Part shown: in pieces, positions 1-9,456 of the stretch
Layout of the letters: each line of letters starts with the position of its first letter
Numbering within the stretch: position 1 is the first letter of the stretch
Assembly: GCF_002831625.1 (NCBI RefSeq)
Contig: NZ_CP025116.1
Span: 2,533,501 to 2,597,500 of the forward strand
Direction of reading: 5' to 3'
From: Nonlabens sp. MB-3u-79
GTDB taxonomy: Bacteria > Bacteroidota > Bacteroidia > Flavobacteriales > Flavobacteriaceae
Length of the DNA stretch: 64,000 nt
Program-made: the position numbers and the translations under genes
Notes under the pieces: model-generated
Database searches by the model: none
What the model was told of the DNA's origin: nothing
The model's input: the letters and a program-made list of their open reading frames with translations, nothing else

Positions 1-795
1 TTTAAAATAGGCTTTAAAAAGACCATTGCTAAATACAATCTAGGTTTCCTGCTCGCACTTCTTACAGGAATTGCGATAAGCATACTTAGTCTTTCTAAAT
101 TACTTACCTATTTATTGCAACATCATTCTGTTTTGCTTTGGTCGTTCTTTTTTGGCTTGGTGCTGGCTAGCGTGTTGTATATAGCTAAGCAAATTTCTTC
201 TTGGAACACAGGAGTAATTATCGCTATTATAATAGGTACCGTCATCTCCTATTTTGTCACTATTGCCGAGCCATTAGGTTCGCCAGATAGCTGGTGGTAT
301 ATCATCTTCTCCGGTTTCATCGCTATTATCGCCATGATTTTACCTGGAGTTTCTGGCGCTTTTTTATTATTGCTATTAGGAAGTTATAAAACAGTTTTAG
401 GTTCTATATCTGGATTATTAGAAGCTGTTATTGCCGGAGAATGGAGTCAGGCATTTGATTATTTTATAAATTTATTCCTTTTTGCTATAGGTTGTATCCT
501 TGGACTTAAAGTATTTTCAAGACTTCTTACCTGGCTTTTTGAGCATCAAAAAAACCTAACTTTAGCATTGCTCACTGGTTTTATGATTGGTTCTTTAAAC
601 AAATTATGGCCGTGGAAAGAGGTGCTCAAGTACCGAATAGACAGCCATGGAGAAGAAGTTCCTTTTTTAGAGAAAAGCATCTCTCCTATTTCATTTGAGG
701 GTGATCCACAGATATTATACGTAATTTCCCTTACACTAATTGGGTTTATAATGATTCTTGTTTTAGAAAAATGGGCTAACAAAAAAACAGTGTAA
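1..795 (+). CDS. DUF368 family membrane protein (5' truncated)
   Basis: The reading frame is open from base 1, so the start lies upstream of the window. The product is a polytopic membrane protein with a conserved PGVSGAFLLLLLGSY segment and a closing NKLWPWK motif, both typical of DUF368. DUF368 proteins have been reported as undecaprenyl-phosphate translocases that recycle the cell-envelope lipid carrier; that role is taken from the family. A second DUF368 gene starts directly after the stop codon, so the two are probably translated together and may form a pair. The family is clear; the partner arrangement is inferred. Confidence 0.85.
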   Translation, partial: FKIGFKKTIAKYNLGFLLALLTGIAISILSLSKLLTYLLQHHSVLLWSFFFGLVLASVLYIAKQISSWNTGVIIAIIIGTVISYFVTIAEPLGSPDSWWYIIFSGFIAIIAMILPGVSGAFLLLLLGSYKTVLGSISGLLEAVIAGEWSQAFDYFINLFLFAIGCILGLKVFSRLLTWLFEHQKNLTLALLTGFMIGSLNKLWPWKEVLKYRIDSHGEEVPFLEKSISPISFEGDPQILYVISLTLIGFIMILVLEKWANKKTV

Positions 796-1815
796 TTGGG
801 ACAAGCTACGAGAAATTTCACCGATAAACTTTTCCTGGTTCTTAAAGGAATAGCCATGGGGACCGCAAATAAGGTTCCCGGTATCAGCGGTGGTGTCGTA
901 GCTTATGTAGGTGGATTCTACGAAGAGTTCATTTACTCCTTACAAAAACTCAACCTTAAAGCTTTAAAGTTGCTTCTTACAGGGAGGTTTGGTGTGTTTT
1001 TTGATTATATCAATGGGAGGTTTTTGTCCTTACTTATTTTAGGTGAAGCACTCAGTTATTTTACCGTAAGCAAAGGCTTTGATTTACTGATAGAGTACTA
1101 CCCTATTTTAGTTTGGGCCACCTTTTTTGGAATGATATTAGGCTCTATTTACTACATCTCTATCAATTATGGAGAATGGACTCGTAGGAATGTATTGCTC
1201 TTAATCACCGGTATTCTTATAGGAGTTGGCACTTCCCTACTGGATCCTGCAAGACAAAACACCAATTTAATTTTTGTTTTCTTTTGTGGGATGGTCAGTG
1301 TTTCTGGGATGACATTACCTGGGTTAAGTGGTAGTTTTATTTTGATATTACTAGGTAATTACGTTTTGTTATTGGTAGACAGTATCAACGCGTTTTTTGA
1401 CACCATGGTAGCGATTTTACAAGGTGATTTTTCCTGGTGGTTGGATCCTGAACGAATGGAGATGCTCGGCATTCTCGCTTCATTTGTACTGGGTTCCATT
1501 GTAGGTTTAATAAGTCTTTCTCACCTATTAGGCTGGACTATTAAACATTACCGCAATGAAACTAATGCGATGATTATAGGTTTTATAACCGGTTCACTTG
1601 GTGTGGTATGGCCGTGGAAAAAAGAAGTATATCAGTTGACCGATGCTGGTAAAATTGCTATTGATGCCTCTGGAAAGAAAATTTTAGAAAATTACAGCCG
1701 TTATTGGCCTGAAATTAATGACACTCACACTTGGACTGCCTTCTTGATGATCGTCTTAGGAGTTTTAAGTGTTTATTTATTAGATCGTTATGGAAAATAT
1801 CAAAATACCATCTAG
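796..1815 (+). CDS. DUF368 family membrane protein
   Basis: A 339-residue polytopic membrane protein and a tandem paralogue of the upstream gene. It has the family motifs GIAMGTANKVPGISGG near residues 20-35 and PGLSGSFILILLGNY around residue 175, then VVWPWK. The TTG at 796 directly follows the upstream TAA and keeps the normal N-terminal helix. An ATG at 856 would cut into the first motif and is less likely. The 3' end overlaps aroE by 26 bases in another frame, indicating one transcript. The likely role is lipid-carrier (C55-P) transport across the inner membrane. Confidence 0.85.
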   Translation: MGQATRNFTDKLFLVLKGIAMGTANKVPGISGGVVAYVGGFYEEFIYSLQKLNLKALKLLLTGRFGVFFDYINGRFLSLLILGEALSYFTVSKGFDLLIEYYPILVWATFFGMILGSIYYISINYGEWTRRNVLLLITGILIGVGTSLLDPARQNTNLIFVFFCGMVSVSGMTLPGLSGSFILILLGNYVLLLVDSINAFFDTMVAILQGDFSWWLDPERMEMLGILASFVLGSIVGLISLSHLLGWTIKHYRNETNAMIIGFITGSLGVVWPWKKEVYQLTDAGKIAIDASGKKILENYSRYWPEINDTHTWTAFLMIVLGVLSVYLLDRYGKYQNTI

Positions 1816-2581
1816 TGTTTTTGGCTTGGTAGGAAAACGTTTGGATTATAGTTTTTCTCGCGCTTATTTTTCTGAGAAATTTGAAAAACTGAAACTCTCT
1901 GATCACGAGTATAGAAACTATGAAATGAGCAGGGATTTTTTGCTATCCCGCTTTCGCGAAAGCGTCACCTACGACAAAGAATCTCGCACTACAAATGGTA
2001 AAAATGAGATCGTTAGGGGGCTTAATGTGACCATTCCTTATAAACAGGACATGCTGCAAGTGGTAGATGAATTGAGTGAAGAAGCTAAAATCATAGGTGC
2101 TGTAAATACCATTGTTATTGAAGATAATGTCTGGACAGGTCACAATACCGATTGCTATGGGTTTGGCAAAAGTCTAAAACCCTTCTTACCTATCCATAAA
2201 AATGCTCTTATATTAGGGACTGGTGGCGCATCAAAAGCTGTGGCTTACACATTAGAAGCACTTCAAATCCCTTACCTATTTGTGAGTAGAAATCCCCAAG
2301 ACGAGTTTAGTATAGATTATAAATCACTTACTAAAGAAGTAATGGAAATGGTGAGTCTTATCATCAATACAACACCTCTAGGCGTCGTTCCAGATGTGGC
2401 ATTGCGTCCGGATATTCCTTATGAGTATCTCAATTCTTCTCATGTTCTTTATGACCTGGTATACAACCCTTCCTTGACCATGTTTATGAAGCTAGGACAG
2501 CAAAAAGGCGCCAAAGGTATCAATGGTTATCAAATGTTAGTGCATCAAGCAGAAAAGGCTTGGGAACTTTGGAATAAGTAA
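1790..2581 (+). CDS. aroE: Shikimate dehydrogenase
   Basis: NADPH-dependent reduction of 3-dehydroshikimate to shikimate in the aromatic amino acid pathway. Visible motifs are the substrate-binding YSFSR (20-24), NVTIPYK with catalytic Lys85, NTD with Asp121, the nucleotide-binding GTGGASKA, NTTPLG, and the C-terminal GYQMLVHQAEKAW. At 263 residues the length is normal for the family. The ATG lies inside the end of the DUF368 gene. The chromosomal palindrome CGCTTTCGCGAAAGCG (1949-1964) sits inside the gene and encodes RFRES at residues 54-58, just ahead of the NVTIPYK motif; it may be an inserted loop. Confidence 0.93.
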   Translation: MENIKIPSSVFGLVGKRLDYSFSRAYFSEKFEKLKLSDHEYRNYEMSRDFLLSRFRESVTYDKESRTTNGKNEIVRGLNVTIPYKQDMLQVVDELSEEAKIIGAVNTIVIEDNVWTGHNTDCYGFGKSLKPFLPIHKNALILGTGGASKAVAYTLEALQIPYLFVSRNPQDEFSIDYKSLTKEVMEMVSLIINTTPLGVVPDVALRPDIPYEYLNSSHVLYDLVYNPSLTMFMKLGQQKGAKGINGYQMLVHQAEKAWELWNK

Positions 2582-2646
2582 ACTGCCATAGAATTGTGGT
2601 TGATGAAGAAACTATTTATCTTGCAAGTCCTATTAAAACATAGATA

Positions 2647-4800
2647 ATGGAAAAGAATGACAACCTGCAAGACGCAGACGGAAACTCACCAGAAATGGAT
2701 CAAAAGAAATTAGAGGCACTAGATGCTTTAGAAAACGCTATGGTAGATGAAGCTGCTTTACCTAAACAAGCGGCTGAAGGTCAGGAGACTACTGACAGTG
2801 ATGACGCGAGTACAGAACCCGTAAAAGACGGTTCTAATAAAGGATTAGGAAATCTAGAAGATGCTTCCACGACTCATGAAGATGCCATCCTAGAAGAAAA
2901 GAAAACGGTAGAGAAAGCTGTTGATACCATTGTAGAAGTGGATGAGGATGAGGACGATAACGAGCCGGAAGACGATAGTGTAAAGGAAATTGAAGAAAAA
3001 GATTATGATTCCATGGAAATGCCAGCTCTGATAGTAGAGTTGAGACATTTAATGCAGGAATATCCTATCAATAGTTTTAGGTCACAGGCTGAGGACATCA
3101 AAAAAGCCTTTGAAACTGCAGATGCTGACGCCAAGAAAGAGGCTCAAGAAAAATTCAAAGAGGAAAACCCACCTAGTGATGATGCTCTTGCTCCTCAATT
3201 TGAATATAAAAATCAGCAGGCAACAGAGTTTTATGACTTGCATTCCTTATATAGAAAACAAAAAGGACAATTTCAAAGAGATAAACGCAAACAGCAAGAA
3301 GTAAATCTTGAAAAGCGTCGAGAAATTATAGAAGGGATCAAACTACTGATCAATCAAGAGGAAAATATAGGAACTACATTTAAGAAGTTTCACTCCCTTC
3401 AAGAGGAATGGAAAGCAACCGGTAACATACCTCACGATGCCTACAACATTACTTGGGAAGATTACCGCCTAGCAACTCAAAATTTTTATGATTACATAGA
3501 TCTTAGTAAAGAACTGAGAGATAAGGATTTTGAACGTAATCTTGAATTTAGAAAGAAAATCATCGCTCGTGCGATAGAATTAGGTAACGAAGAAAACATA
3601 CATAAAGCACTGAGAGAATTACAGGAACTTCACCGCATGTGGAAGGAAGACTCTGGACCAGTAGCAAAAGAAGAGCGCGATCCTATTTGGGACGAATTTA
3701 GTGCAGCGACAAAAGTCATTCATGATAAGCGCCAAGCTTATTACGATGAACGTGATAAAATGAGCGCACACCACCAACTGGTAAAGGAAAATATAGTTGC
3801 AGAGATCGCAAAAATAACGGCAAAAGGCGCTAAGAACCACAGAGAATGGCAAGATAGATTAGAAGAAATAAACGTCTTAAGAGAGTTGTTTACTTCTACT
3901 GGCCCTGCTCCTAAAGCTGTTAATAATGAATTGTGGAATCAGTTTAGAGCTAGAACTAGAGAATTCAATAAAGTCAAAAACGATTTCTACAAAGGTCTTA
4001 AAAAAGAACAACAAGATAATCTAGATGCAAAAATGAAGTTGATCGCTATTGCTGAAGAGCATCAAGACAACGAGAATTTTGCTGAAGGACTGCAGATCAT
4101 GAAACGCATACAGGCAGAATGGAAGCAAATAGGTCATGTGCCTAGGAAAGATAGCGATAAGATCTGGAAACGCTTTCAAAAGGCTTGTAATGCATTCTTT
4201 GAAAAGAAGACGGCACAGAAAAATGAAGATAGTAAGGAAGAAGTAGATAATTTTGAAGCTAAGATGCAAGTTTACGATGCTTTAAAAGAAATGATTCCTC
4301 AGGATGATAAAGCAAGCATGCTAGCTGAAGTAGAAAAACATATGGCAGCTTGGGCAAGCATAGGTCGTGTGCCTTATAGCAAACGCATGATCCAAGATAA
4401 ATTTGAAAAATTACTCCATGCAAAATTAAAAGCAGCGGGCTTAAGTGCAGTGGATGCTGAAATGTTGAAATATCAAAACAAATTAGCAAGCTTAAAGAAT
4501 GGTGATGTTCAAGATTTCAAAAATGAACGTTTCTATCTAAAGAAAAGACGCGATGAGATCCAAGATGAAGTGAGACAATTGGATAATAACCTTCAATTTA
4601 TCAACGCTAAAGATGATAAGAATCCATTTTTAGTGCAACAAAGAAAGAATATTGCTGAGTTGACTAAGGAATTAGATGTGATCAAAGAAAAGCAAAAGCA
4701 ATTAAATATCCTGCAACGACAAATTAAAAAGGAAGAAGAGGAAGCCGATGCAGAAAGTGTTGCCTCCATTGAAGGAGAAACTTCCGAAGCTATAGAATAA
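2647..4800 (+). CDS. DUF349 domain-containing protein
   Basis: A 717-residue, strongly charged, mostly helical protein. An acidic low-complexity N-terminus (about residues 1-125) is followed by several copies of the roughly 70-residue DUF349 helical repeat. Each repeat is recognisable by FxxLQxEWKxxG and W..F..A...F patterns (EEWKATGNIP, HRMWKEDSG, QAEWKQIGHVP). The C-terminus is coiled coil and acidic. DUF349 proteins are common in Bacteroidota; their biochemical role is not settled. A strong terminator follows at 4824-4847. Confidence 0.85.
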   Translation: MEKNDNLQDADGNSPEMDQKKLEALDALENAMVDEAALPKQAAEGQETTDSDDASTEPVKDGSNKGLGNLEDASTTHEDAILEEKKTVEKAVDTIVEVDEDEDDNEPEDDSVKEIEEKDYDSMEMPALIVELRHLMQEYPINSFRSQAEDIKKAFETADADAKKEAQEKFKEENPPSDDALAPQFEYKNQQATEFYDLHSLYRKQKGQFQRDKRKQQEVNLEKRREIIEGIKLLINQEENIGTTFKKFHSLQEEWKATGNIPHDAYNITWEDYRLATQNFYDYIDLSKELRDKDFERNLEFRKKIIARAIELGNEENIHKALRELQELHRMWKEDSGPVAKEERDPIWDEFSAATKVIHDKRQAYYDERDKMSAHHQLVKENIVAEIAKITAKGAKNHREWQDRLEEINVLRELFTSTGPAPKAVNNELWNQFRARTREFNKVKNDFYKGLKKEQQDNLDAKMKLIAIAEEHQDNENFAEGLQIMKRIQAEWKQIGHVPRKDSDKIWKRFQKACNAFFEKKTAQKNEDSKEEVDNFEAKMQVYDALKEMIPQDDKASMLAEVEKHMAAWASIGRVPYSKRMIQDKFEKLLHAKLKAAGLSAVDAEMLKYQNKLASLKNGDVQDFKNERFYLKKRRDEIQDEVRQLDNNLQFINAKDDKNPFLVQQRKNIAELTKELDVIKEKQKQLNILQRQIKKEEEEADAESVASIEGETSEAIE

Positions 4801-4823
4801 TATTTTCTAATTTTATTTTAATA

Positions 4824-4852
4824 AAGCGCTGATTTACTTCAGCGCTTTTTTT
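4824..4852 (+). terminator. Intrinsic terminator after DUF349 gene
   Basis: Nine-base stem AAGCGCTGA / TCAGCGCTT with a six-base loop, followed by a T run. It ends the DUF349 transcript. Confidence 0.85.
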
Positions 4853-4879
4853 AGCTTTAGAAATAAATACCCACTACAA

Positions 4880-5581
4880 ATGTTTACATACTTACAAAAA
4901 CTTTTAGGAAAACCTATAAAATACTACGAGATGTTGATGCAAAGCAAATCGGAGCATGCTACAATAACTCAAAAAGATAGGGATAGGCTTTATGAACAAT
5001 TAAAAACACATGAATTAAACGCAATAGTATATACTGAAAAAAGGGAGGTATATAACATTTTATTACCCAACTATGTCAATGAAATTCCCGTAAATAAAAA
5101 GGGAGAACCAATGTTATTTAAGGGTAGTTTTATTCTTAACAATCAACTGTTAACTCTTTTTGTCGATGATAAACTACCATTTAACGATAGCACAAGTTGT
5201 CGCTTAATTGTAAATAACATCGACGAATGGTGCGTACCCATAAAAGAAATAATAGAAAAACAAGAAAATATTTCATGTAGGAGTTTACCTATATGGGAGG
5301 AGGTCATACATAGGTTTCCCTCTATACATAAATTGATTGTTTCCATAAATAAAAAGCATCCATGGACGCTATATAAAGAAACAACTGAGTTTATGAAACA
5401 AACTGATTACTCCATATACTTAGGTGGTTACCCTCAATGGAGAATTAATGACATCGATTTTAGAAAACTAAAAGGCCTAAACTTTTTGATGGAATACCGT
5501 AAAAGCGATAAAAGTTTCTCTATTTATTTTTTTATAAATAAGACTACAAAAACGATCGAGTTTTTTAAACAAATGAGTTAA
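4880..5581 (+). CDS. Hypothetical protein (233 aa)
   Basis: No family is firmly recognised. The protein has no signal peptide or membrane segment. The C-terminal stretch YSIYLGGYPQWRINDIDF followed by a strand-rich end resembles the GGyPqW element of YwqG/DUF1963-type proteins, but this is weak. It stands between two terminators as a single gene. Codon use is more AT-rich than in the neighbouring core genes. Confidence 0.6.
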   Translation: MFTYLQKLLGKPIKYYEMLMQSKSEHATITQKDRDRLYEQLKTHELNAIVYTEKREVYNILLPNYVNEIPVNKKGEPMLFKGSFILNNQLLTLFVDDKLPFNDSTSCRLIVNNIDEWCVPIKEIIEKQENISCRSLPIWEEVIHRFPSIHKLIVSINKKHPWTLYKETTEFMKQTDYSIYLGGYPQWRINDIDFRKLKGLNFLMEYRKSDKSFSIYFFINKTTKTIEFFKQMS

Positions 5582-5708
5582 AAAGTAACTTTAGTTAATT
5601 ATAATAAAAACCACTATAAAGTAATTCATGACTTTATGCTTGTTTAAACTTGTTTCCTTTGCTATTATTGATTGCGACTAATTTTTATTTTGACAAACCC
5701 CCTTAAAA

Positions 5709-6224
5709 ATGAAAAAAGCAATTACATTAATACCAACTGAAATAACCTTCGGGATACATCAATATCGTTACCGCTGGCTTCCTTTAGATGATAAAGTAAC
5801 TGGTGGAGAATCTACCAGTAAATTGGAACTTCATCACAACCGTATTACCTATAGTGGCATCATAAAAAATATCAACAACTCTGCCTGGAGCTGTATGAGA
5901 TCTAATAAAATAAATCAAGATTTAAGCACACATACTCTTGTAGAAATAAAATTGAAAACAGATGGGCGTCCCTATGCTTTTGAAATGGAATATAATGAAG
6001 GATGGCAAAATGAAAAATTAAGCTTTATGATTCATACATTGCCTTATCGTTGGACTACAGTACAACTTCCAATAGCTGAATTTAAACATATGAAATTTAG
6101 GCAAATACTAGATAAGGAGTTAGAAAAAAATGTTTTAAGTCATATTTTAAGGTATAGCTTTCATGTGGCCGAGGAAATAACAGGTCCTTTTCAACTAGAA
6201 GTAGAATACATTAAATTTCTTTAA
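5709..6224 (+). CDS. CIA30-like protein
   Basis: 171 residues matching the pattern of the CIA30 (NADH:ubiquinone oxidoreductase intermediate-associated) family. The order is a LDDKVTGGES start (like the usual ND.VMGG.S), TYSGII, a middle VEIKLKTDGRPY segment, WTTVQLPIAEF, and the terminal GPFQLEVEYIKF. Bacterial members are galactose-binding-like beta-sandwich proteins of uncertain function. No signal peptide is visible. It stands alone with a bidirectional terminator downstream. Confidence 0.7.
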   Translation: MKKAITLIPTEITFGIHQYRYRWLPLDDKVTGGESTSKLELHHNRITYSGIIKNINNSAWSCMRSNKINQDLSTHTLVEIKLKTDGRPYAFEMEYNEGWQNEKLSFMIHTLPYRWTTVQLPIAEFKHMKFRQILDKELEKNVLSHILRYSFHVAEEITGPFQLEVEYIKFL

Positions 6225-6245
6225 GAGTTGTGAAGATTTGATCAT

Positions 6246-6280
6246 AAAAAAGCCGCTTCATTTGATTGAAACGGCTTTTT
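6246..6280. terminator. Bidirectional terminator
   Basis: AAAAAGCCG ... CGGCTTTTT with an inner CTTCA/TGAA extension. The A run on one side and T run on the other let it serve both the CIA30-like gene (+) and the convergent kinase gene (-). Confidence 0.85.
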
Positions 6281-6300
6281 ATCTGTTTATTTATCAAGTA

Positions 6301-7164
6301 CTAATGGCTTGATTTTATTTTTTTGATATGATAATCAACCAAACCTTCGATCGGTCTACGAACTATATTACCTACCTCATAACCAAACTCTGCAGCAACT
6401 TGTTTAATTCTTGCCTGTGCAAAATGAGCAATGCTACCTACAAAATGAACTTCATGAGACTTGATCTCTTCTCTAAATTGTAAAATCATATTACGAGAAA
6501 ATTTACGCAAGCCTTTTCTCAAGAGTTTTTTGATATAACGCTCTTCTAAGTTTTGAAAAATAAATTCCGCATGTTTTGCTAAATATGCATTAGGATTAGG
6601 TTGCTTATAAAGATTAAACTTTATGAAATCTGGATCCATATTGTATAAGGCTTCAAACTTGGTCATTAAATCCTTAGGCATGTTTTTAAAACCGTAATCT
6701 CTTAGTAGATTCTTTCCGTACCAGTTACCACTTGCCTCGTCCATAAGAGTATAACCTAGAGAAACTACACGTTGCTCAATATTTACTCCATCAGAGAAGC
6801 AGCAATTAGATCCTGTCCCTAATATACAAACTACACCTGGATGATCTCCCACCGCAGCATATACCGCAGCAGCAGTATCTTCTTTAACAACTACCTCACT
6901 GTTAATAAAATACGCTTTCAGTAAATTTTCTAAAGCTATCCTAGGATCTTCTGTACCACAACCCGCTCCATAGAAAAACACTTGGTTTACTTGGTTTTTG
7001 TGTGCTACTAGATCTTCACTTTCCACAAGGCGCTCTAACAGTTGGTCACTTGAAAGAATAGCAGGATTCATTCCGCGAGTACGTGTTTTAAATAATTGTT
7101 TGCCGTTATTATCTAGCGCTATCCAATCAGACTTGGTAGAGCCACTATCTGCAATTAGAATCAT
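6301..7164 (-). CDS. N-acetylglucosamine kinase-like ATPase (BadF/BadG family)
   Basis: 287 residues of the ASKHA fold. The N-terminal phosphate-1 motif ILIADSGSTKSDW is followed by FYGAGCG, the phosphate-2 motif GVVCILGTGSN (about 110-120) and a C-terminal FVGSIAHF. Bacteroidota homologues are usually called N-acetylglucosamine kinases, which phosphorylate GlcNAc or GlcNAc-containing wall fragments. It lies downstream of pfkA and gapA on the same strand but behind a terminator, so it is a separate or attenuated part of this sugar-phosphate block. The substrate is inferred from the family. Confidence 0.78.
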   Translation of the reverse strand: MILIADSGSTKSDWIALDNNGKQLFKTRTRGMNPAILSSDQLLERLVESEDLVAHKNQVNQVFFYGAGCGTEDPRIALENLLKAYFINSEVVVKEDTAAAVYAAVGDHPGVVCILGTGSNCCFSDGVNIEQRVVSLGYTLMDEASGNWYGKNLLRDYGFKNMPKDLMTKFEALYNMDPDFIKFNLYKQPNPNAYLAKHAEFIFQNLEERYIKKLLRKGLRKFSRNMILQFREEIKSHEVHFVGSIAHFAQARIKQVAAEFGYEVGNIVRRPIEGLVDYHIKKIKSSH

Positions 7165-7189
7165 AATGTTACATTGAGTTTAGTATATA

Positions 7190-7228
7190 AAAAAAGAGCT
7201 GTGATTTAAGAGATCACAGCTCTTTTTT
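7190..7228 (-). terminator. Terminator downstream of gapA
   Basis: A 14-base perfect stem (AAAAGAGCTGTGAT / ATCACAGCTCTTTT) with a seven-base loop. On the minus strand it is followed by a T run, so it terminates the gapA transcript. It could also work in the plus direction. Confidence 0.88.
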
Positions 7229-7233
7229 ATAAT

Positions 7234-8238
7234 TTATAAAGAGTTAACCTTTTCTGCAAGGTCAACTAGCTTGCTAGAGTAACCAAACTCATTATCATAC
7301 CAGCTTACCAATTTAAAGAATGTAGAATTCAATTCAATGGCAGCGCCAGCATCATAGATACTCGTGCGAGCATCACCTACAAAATCCTGAGAAACAACCG
7401 CTTCATCTGTATATCCTACCACACCTTTCATAGCACCTATAGAGGCTTTCTTAAAAGCAGCATTGATCTCTTCAAGGTTCGTTTCCTTTTCTAACTTTAC
7501 CGTTAAATCTACAACAGATACATCTACTGTAGGAACACGGAAAGCCATTCCTGTCAATTTACCTTTCAAGGAAGGAATTACCTTAGTCACTGCCACAGCA
7601 GCTCCTGTAGTCGCAGGGATGATATTATTCATGGCACTACGCCCTAAACGGTAGTTTTTCTTACTTGGAGCATCAACAGTTTGTTGAGTTGCCGTAGTTG
7701 CATGTACCGTAGTCATTAATGCTTCTTTGATACCAAAGTTGTCATTAAGAACTTTTGCCATAGGTGCAAGACAGTTAGTCGTACAAGATGCATTGGAAAC
7801 AATTGTATGTGCTGCGGTTAATTCTGAATCGTTCACACCCATTACAAACATAGGAGCTGTTTTAGATGGAGCAGAAATTACTACTTTCTTAGCACCAGCA
7901 TCAATATGCGCTTGTGCATTGTCAAGTTCTGTAAAGATTCCTGTACAATCTGCAACTACGTCTACGTCTACTTCGTTCCATTTTAGATTTTTTGGATCGC
8001 GCTCACTAGTCACACGAACTTCAACACCATCAATGATTAAGTTCCCATCTTTGATCTCGATCGTACCGCCATAACGTCCATGGACAGAGTCATATTCTAA
8101 TAAATATGCTAATTGCTCTACATCTACCAAGTCATTGATAGCTACAACTTCAACATTTTCTCTCTTTAATGTAGCTCTAAAAACTATACGACCTATACGT
8201 CCAAATCCGTTTATTCCTAATCTCAATTTTTCACTCAT
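7234..8238 (-). CDS. gapA: Glyceraldehyde-3-phosphate dehydrogenase, type I
   Basis: A 334-residue NAD-dependent glycolytic GAPDH. It shows INGFGRIGR at the N-terminus, the catalytic SNASCTTNC with Cys152, and the C-terminal [15 protein letters not shown]. It lies 115 bases downstream of pfkA on the same strand, forming a lower-glycolysis pair. A second, longer GAPDH at 25.5 kb is a different subtype. Regulatory sites were not identified. Confidence 0.95.
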   Translation of the reverse strand: MSEKLRLGINGFGRIGRIVFRATLKRENVEVVAINDLVDVEQLAYLLEYDSVHGRYGGTIEIKDGNLIIDGVEVRVTSERDPKNLKWNEVDVDVVADCTGIFTELDNAQAHIDAGAKKVVISAPSKTAPMFVMGVNDSELTAAHTIVSNASCTTNCLAPMAKVLNDNFGIKEALMTTVHATTATQQTVDAPSKKNYRLGRSAMNNIIPATTGAAVAVTKVIPSLKGKLTGMAFRVPTVDVSVVDLTVKLEKETNLEEINAAFKKASIGAMKGVVGYTDEAVVSQDFVGDARTSIYDAGAAIELNSTFFKLVSWYDNEFGYSSKLVDLAEKVNSL

Positions 8239-8353
8239 CTTTAAATTATTTAAATTATAAAATTCTTTTTAAAAGATTCATTAAGTAGCATAGCCAGCTA
8301 ATGAACTTATTTGCTTCCCCCATTTTAAACAGTTGGTTCTGTTAATATTTTTA

Positions 8354-9340
8354 TTAAGTAGTCATGATATCACTTACGCGTATCAATTCATTATCGATAT
8401 CTGTCTTGCCTTTTACCGCTTGATCAATAGGACAAAGTACCATTTGAGTATCTCTTATTCCCACCATATAATTTGTTTTTCCTTCTAGCAGACTTTCTAC
8501 TGCTTTCACGCCCATGCGACTGGCGAGTACTCGATCAAAACAGGATGGAGATCCACCGCGTTGCATATGACCTAAGACAGAAACGCGCACCTCATATTCT
8601 GGTAAATTGGCTTCTACATAGTCCTTAAGTTCAAAAACATTATCGCCTGTTTTATCTCCTTCGGCCACCACCACTATACTCGATGATTTTCCTGAAAGTC
8701 TCGATCTCTTTAAACTTTCAATCAATCGCTCTTTTCCTAAATTCTCTTCAGGAATTAAGATTTCTTCTGCTCCTGCTCCTACTCCAGCGTTTAATGCAAT
8801 ATTCCCTACATCTCGTCCCATTACTTCCACAAAGAACAAACGGTCATGGGAACTTGCGGTATCCCTTATTTTATCAATTGCTTCCACTACAGTATTTAAA
8901 GCCGTATCGTAACCTAGTGTATAAGAAGTTCCATAGATATCATTATCTATTGTTCCAGGGATTCCCATCATTGGAAAACCAAATTCTTCAGAAAAGATCA
9001 TGGCACCTGTAAAACTTCCGTCTCCACCTATTACTACGATCGCGTCAAGTCCTTTTTGTTTCGCTTTCGCGAAAGCGGTTTCACGACCCTCCTTAGTCCT
9101 AAAATCTTTAGATCGCGCACTTTTAAGAATAGTACCACCCTTATTAATGATGTTATTAACGCTACGAGCGTCCATTTCTTCAAAGTCGCCTTCTATTAAA
9201 CCTTGGTAACCTCTATAGATCCCAACGCATTCAATTTTATGGTACGCACAGGTTCGTACAACCGATCTGATGGCCGCATTCATTCCAGGAGAATCACCTC
9301 CAGAAGTCATCACACCTATTTTTTTAATCTTTGTGTTCAT
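8354..9340 (-). CDS. pfkA: ATP-dependent 6-phosphofructokinase
   Basis: 328 residues, phosphorylating fructose-6-phosphate in glycolysis. Visible motifs are GVMTSGGDSPGMNAA (9-23), GGDGSFTGA (105-113) and PGTIDNDI (128-135) with catalytic Asp132. Gly at the third position of GGDG indicates the ATP-using type. The chromosomal palindrome (9062-9077) lies inside the gene and encodes AFAKA near residue 90. The gene is divergent from the sodium symporter at 9457. Confidence 0.95.
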   Translation of the reverse strand: MNTKIKKIGVMTSGGDSPGMNAAIRSVVRTCAYHKIECVGIYRGYQGLIEGDFEEMDARSVNNIINKGGTILKSARSKDFRTKEGRETAFAKAKQKGLDAIVVIGGDGSFTGAMIFSEEFGFPMMGIPGTIDNDIYGTSYTLGYDTALNTVVEAIDKIRDTASSHDRLFFVEVMGRDVGNIALNAGVGAGAEEILIPEENLGKERLIESLKRSRLSGKSSSIVVVAEGDKTGDNVFELKDYVEANLPEYEVRVSVLGHMQRGGSPSCFDRVLASRMGVKAVESLLEGKTNYMVGIRDTQMVLCPIDQAVKGKTDIDNELIRVSDIMTT

Positions 9341-9376
9341 TGAATTTTTGATAAAATCTGCGCTAATCTATTAAAG

Positions 9377-9412
9377 TTTTGTGAGTGAACGTAGTGAATT
9401 ATTCTATATTTA
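9377..9412 (+). promoter_or_regulatory. Possible Bacteroidota promoter for the symporter
   Basis: TTTTG at 9377-9381 and TATATTTA at 9405-9412 resemble the Bacteroidota -33 (TTTG) and -7 (TAnnTTTG) boxes, spaced 23 bases apart, with the ATG 44 bases further on. This is by sequence likeness only. Confidence 0.3.
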
Positions 9413-9456
9413 GCTTTTTAAGATAATTCAAACGTTATCGTTAATAACTTTTATTC

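Noticed and set aside
7463..8074. Plus-strand frames opposite gapA
   Set aside because: Antisense shadows of a strongly conserved gene, without their own motifs or leaders.
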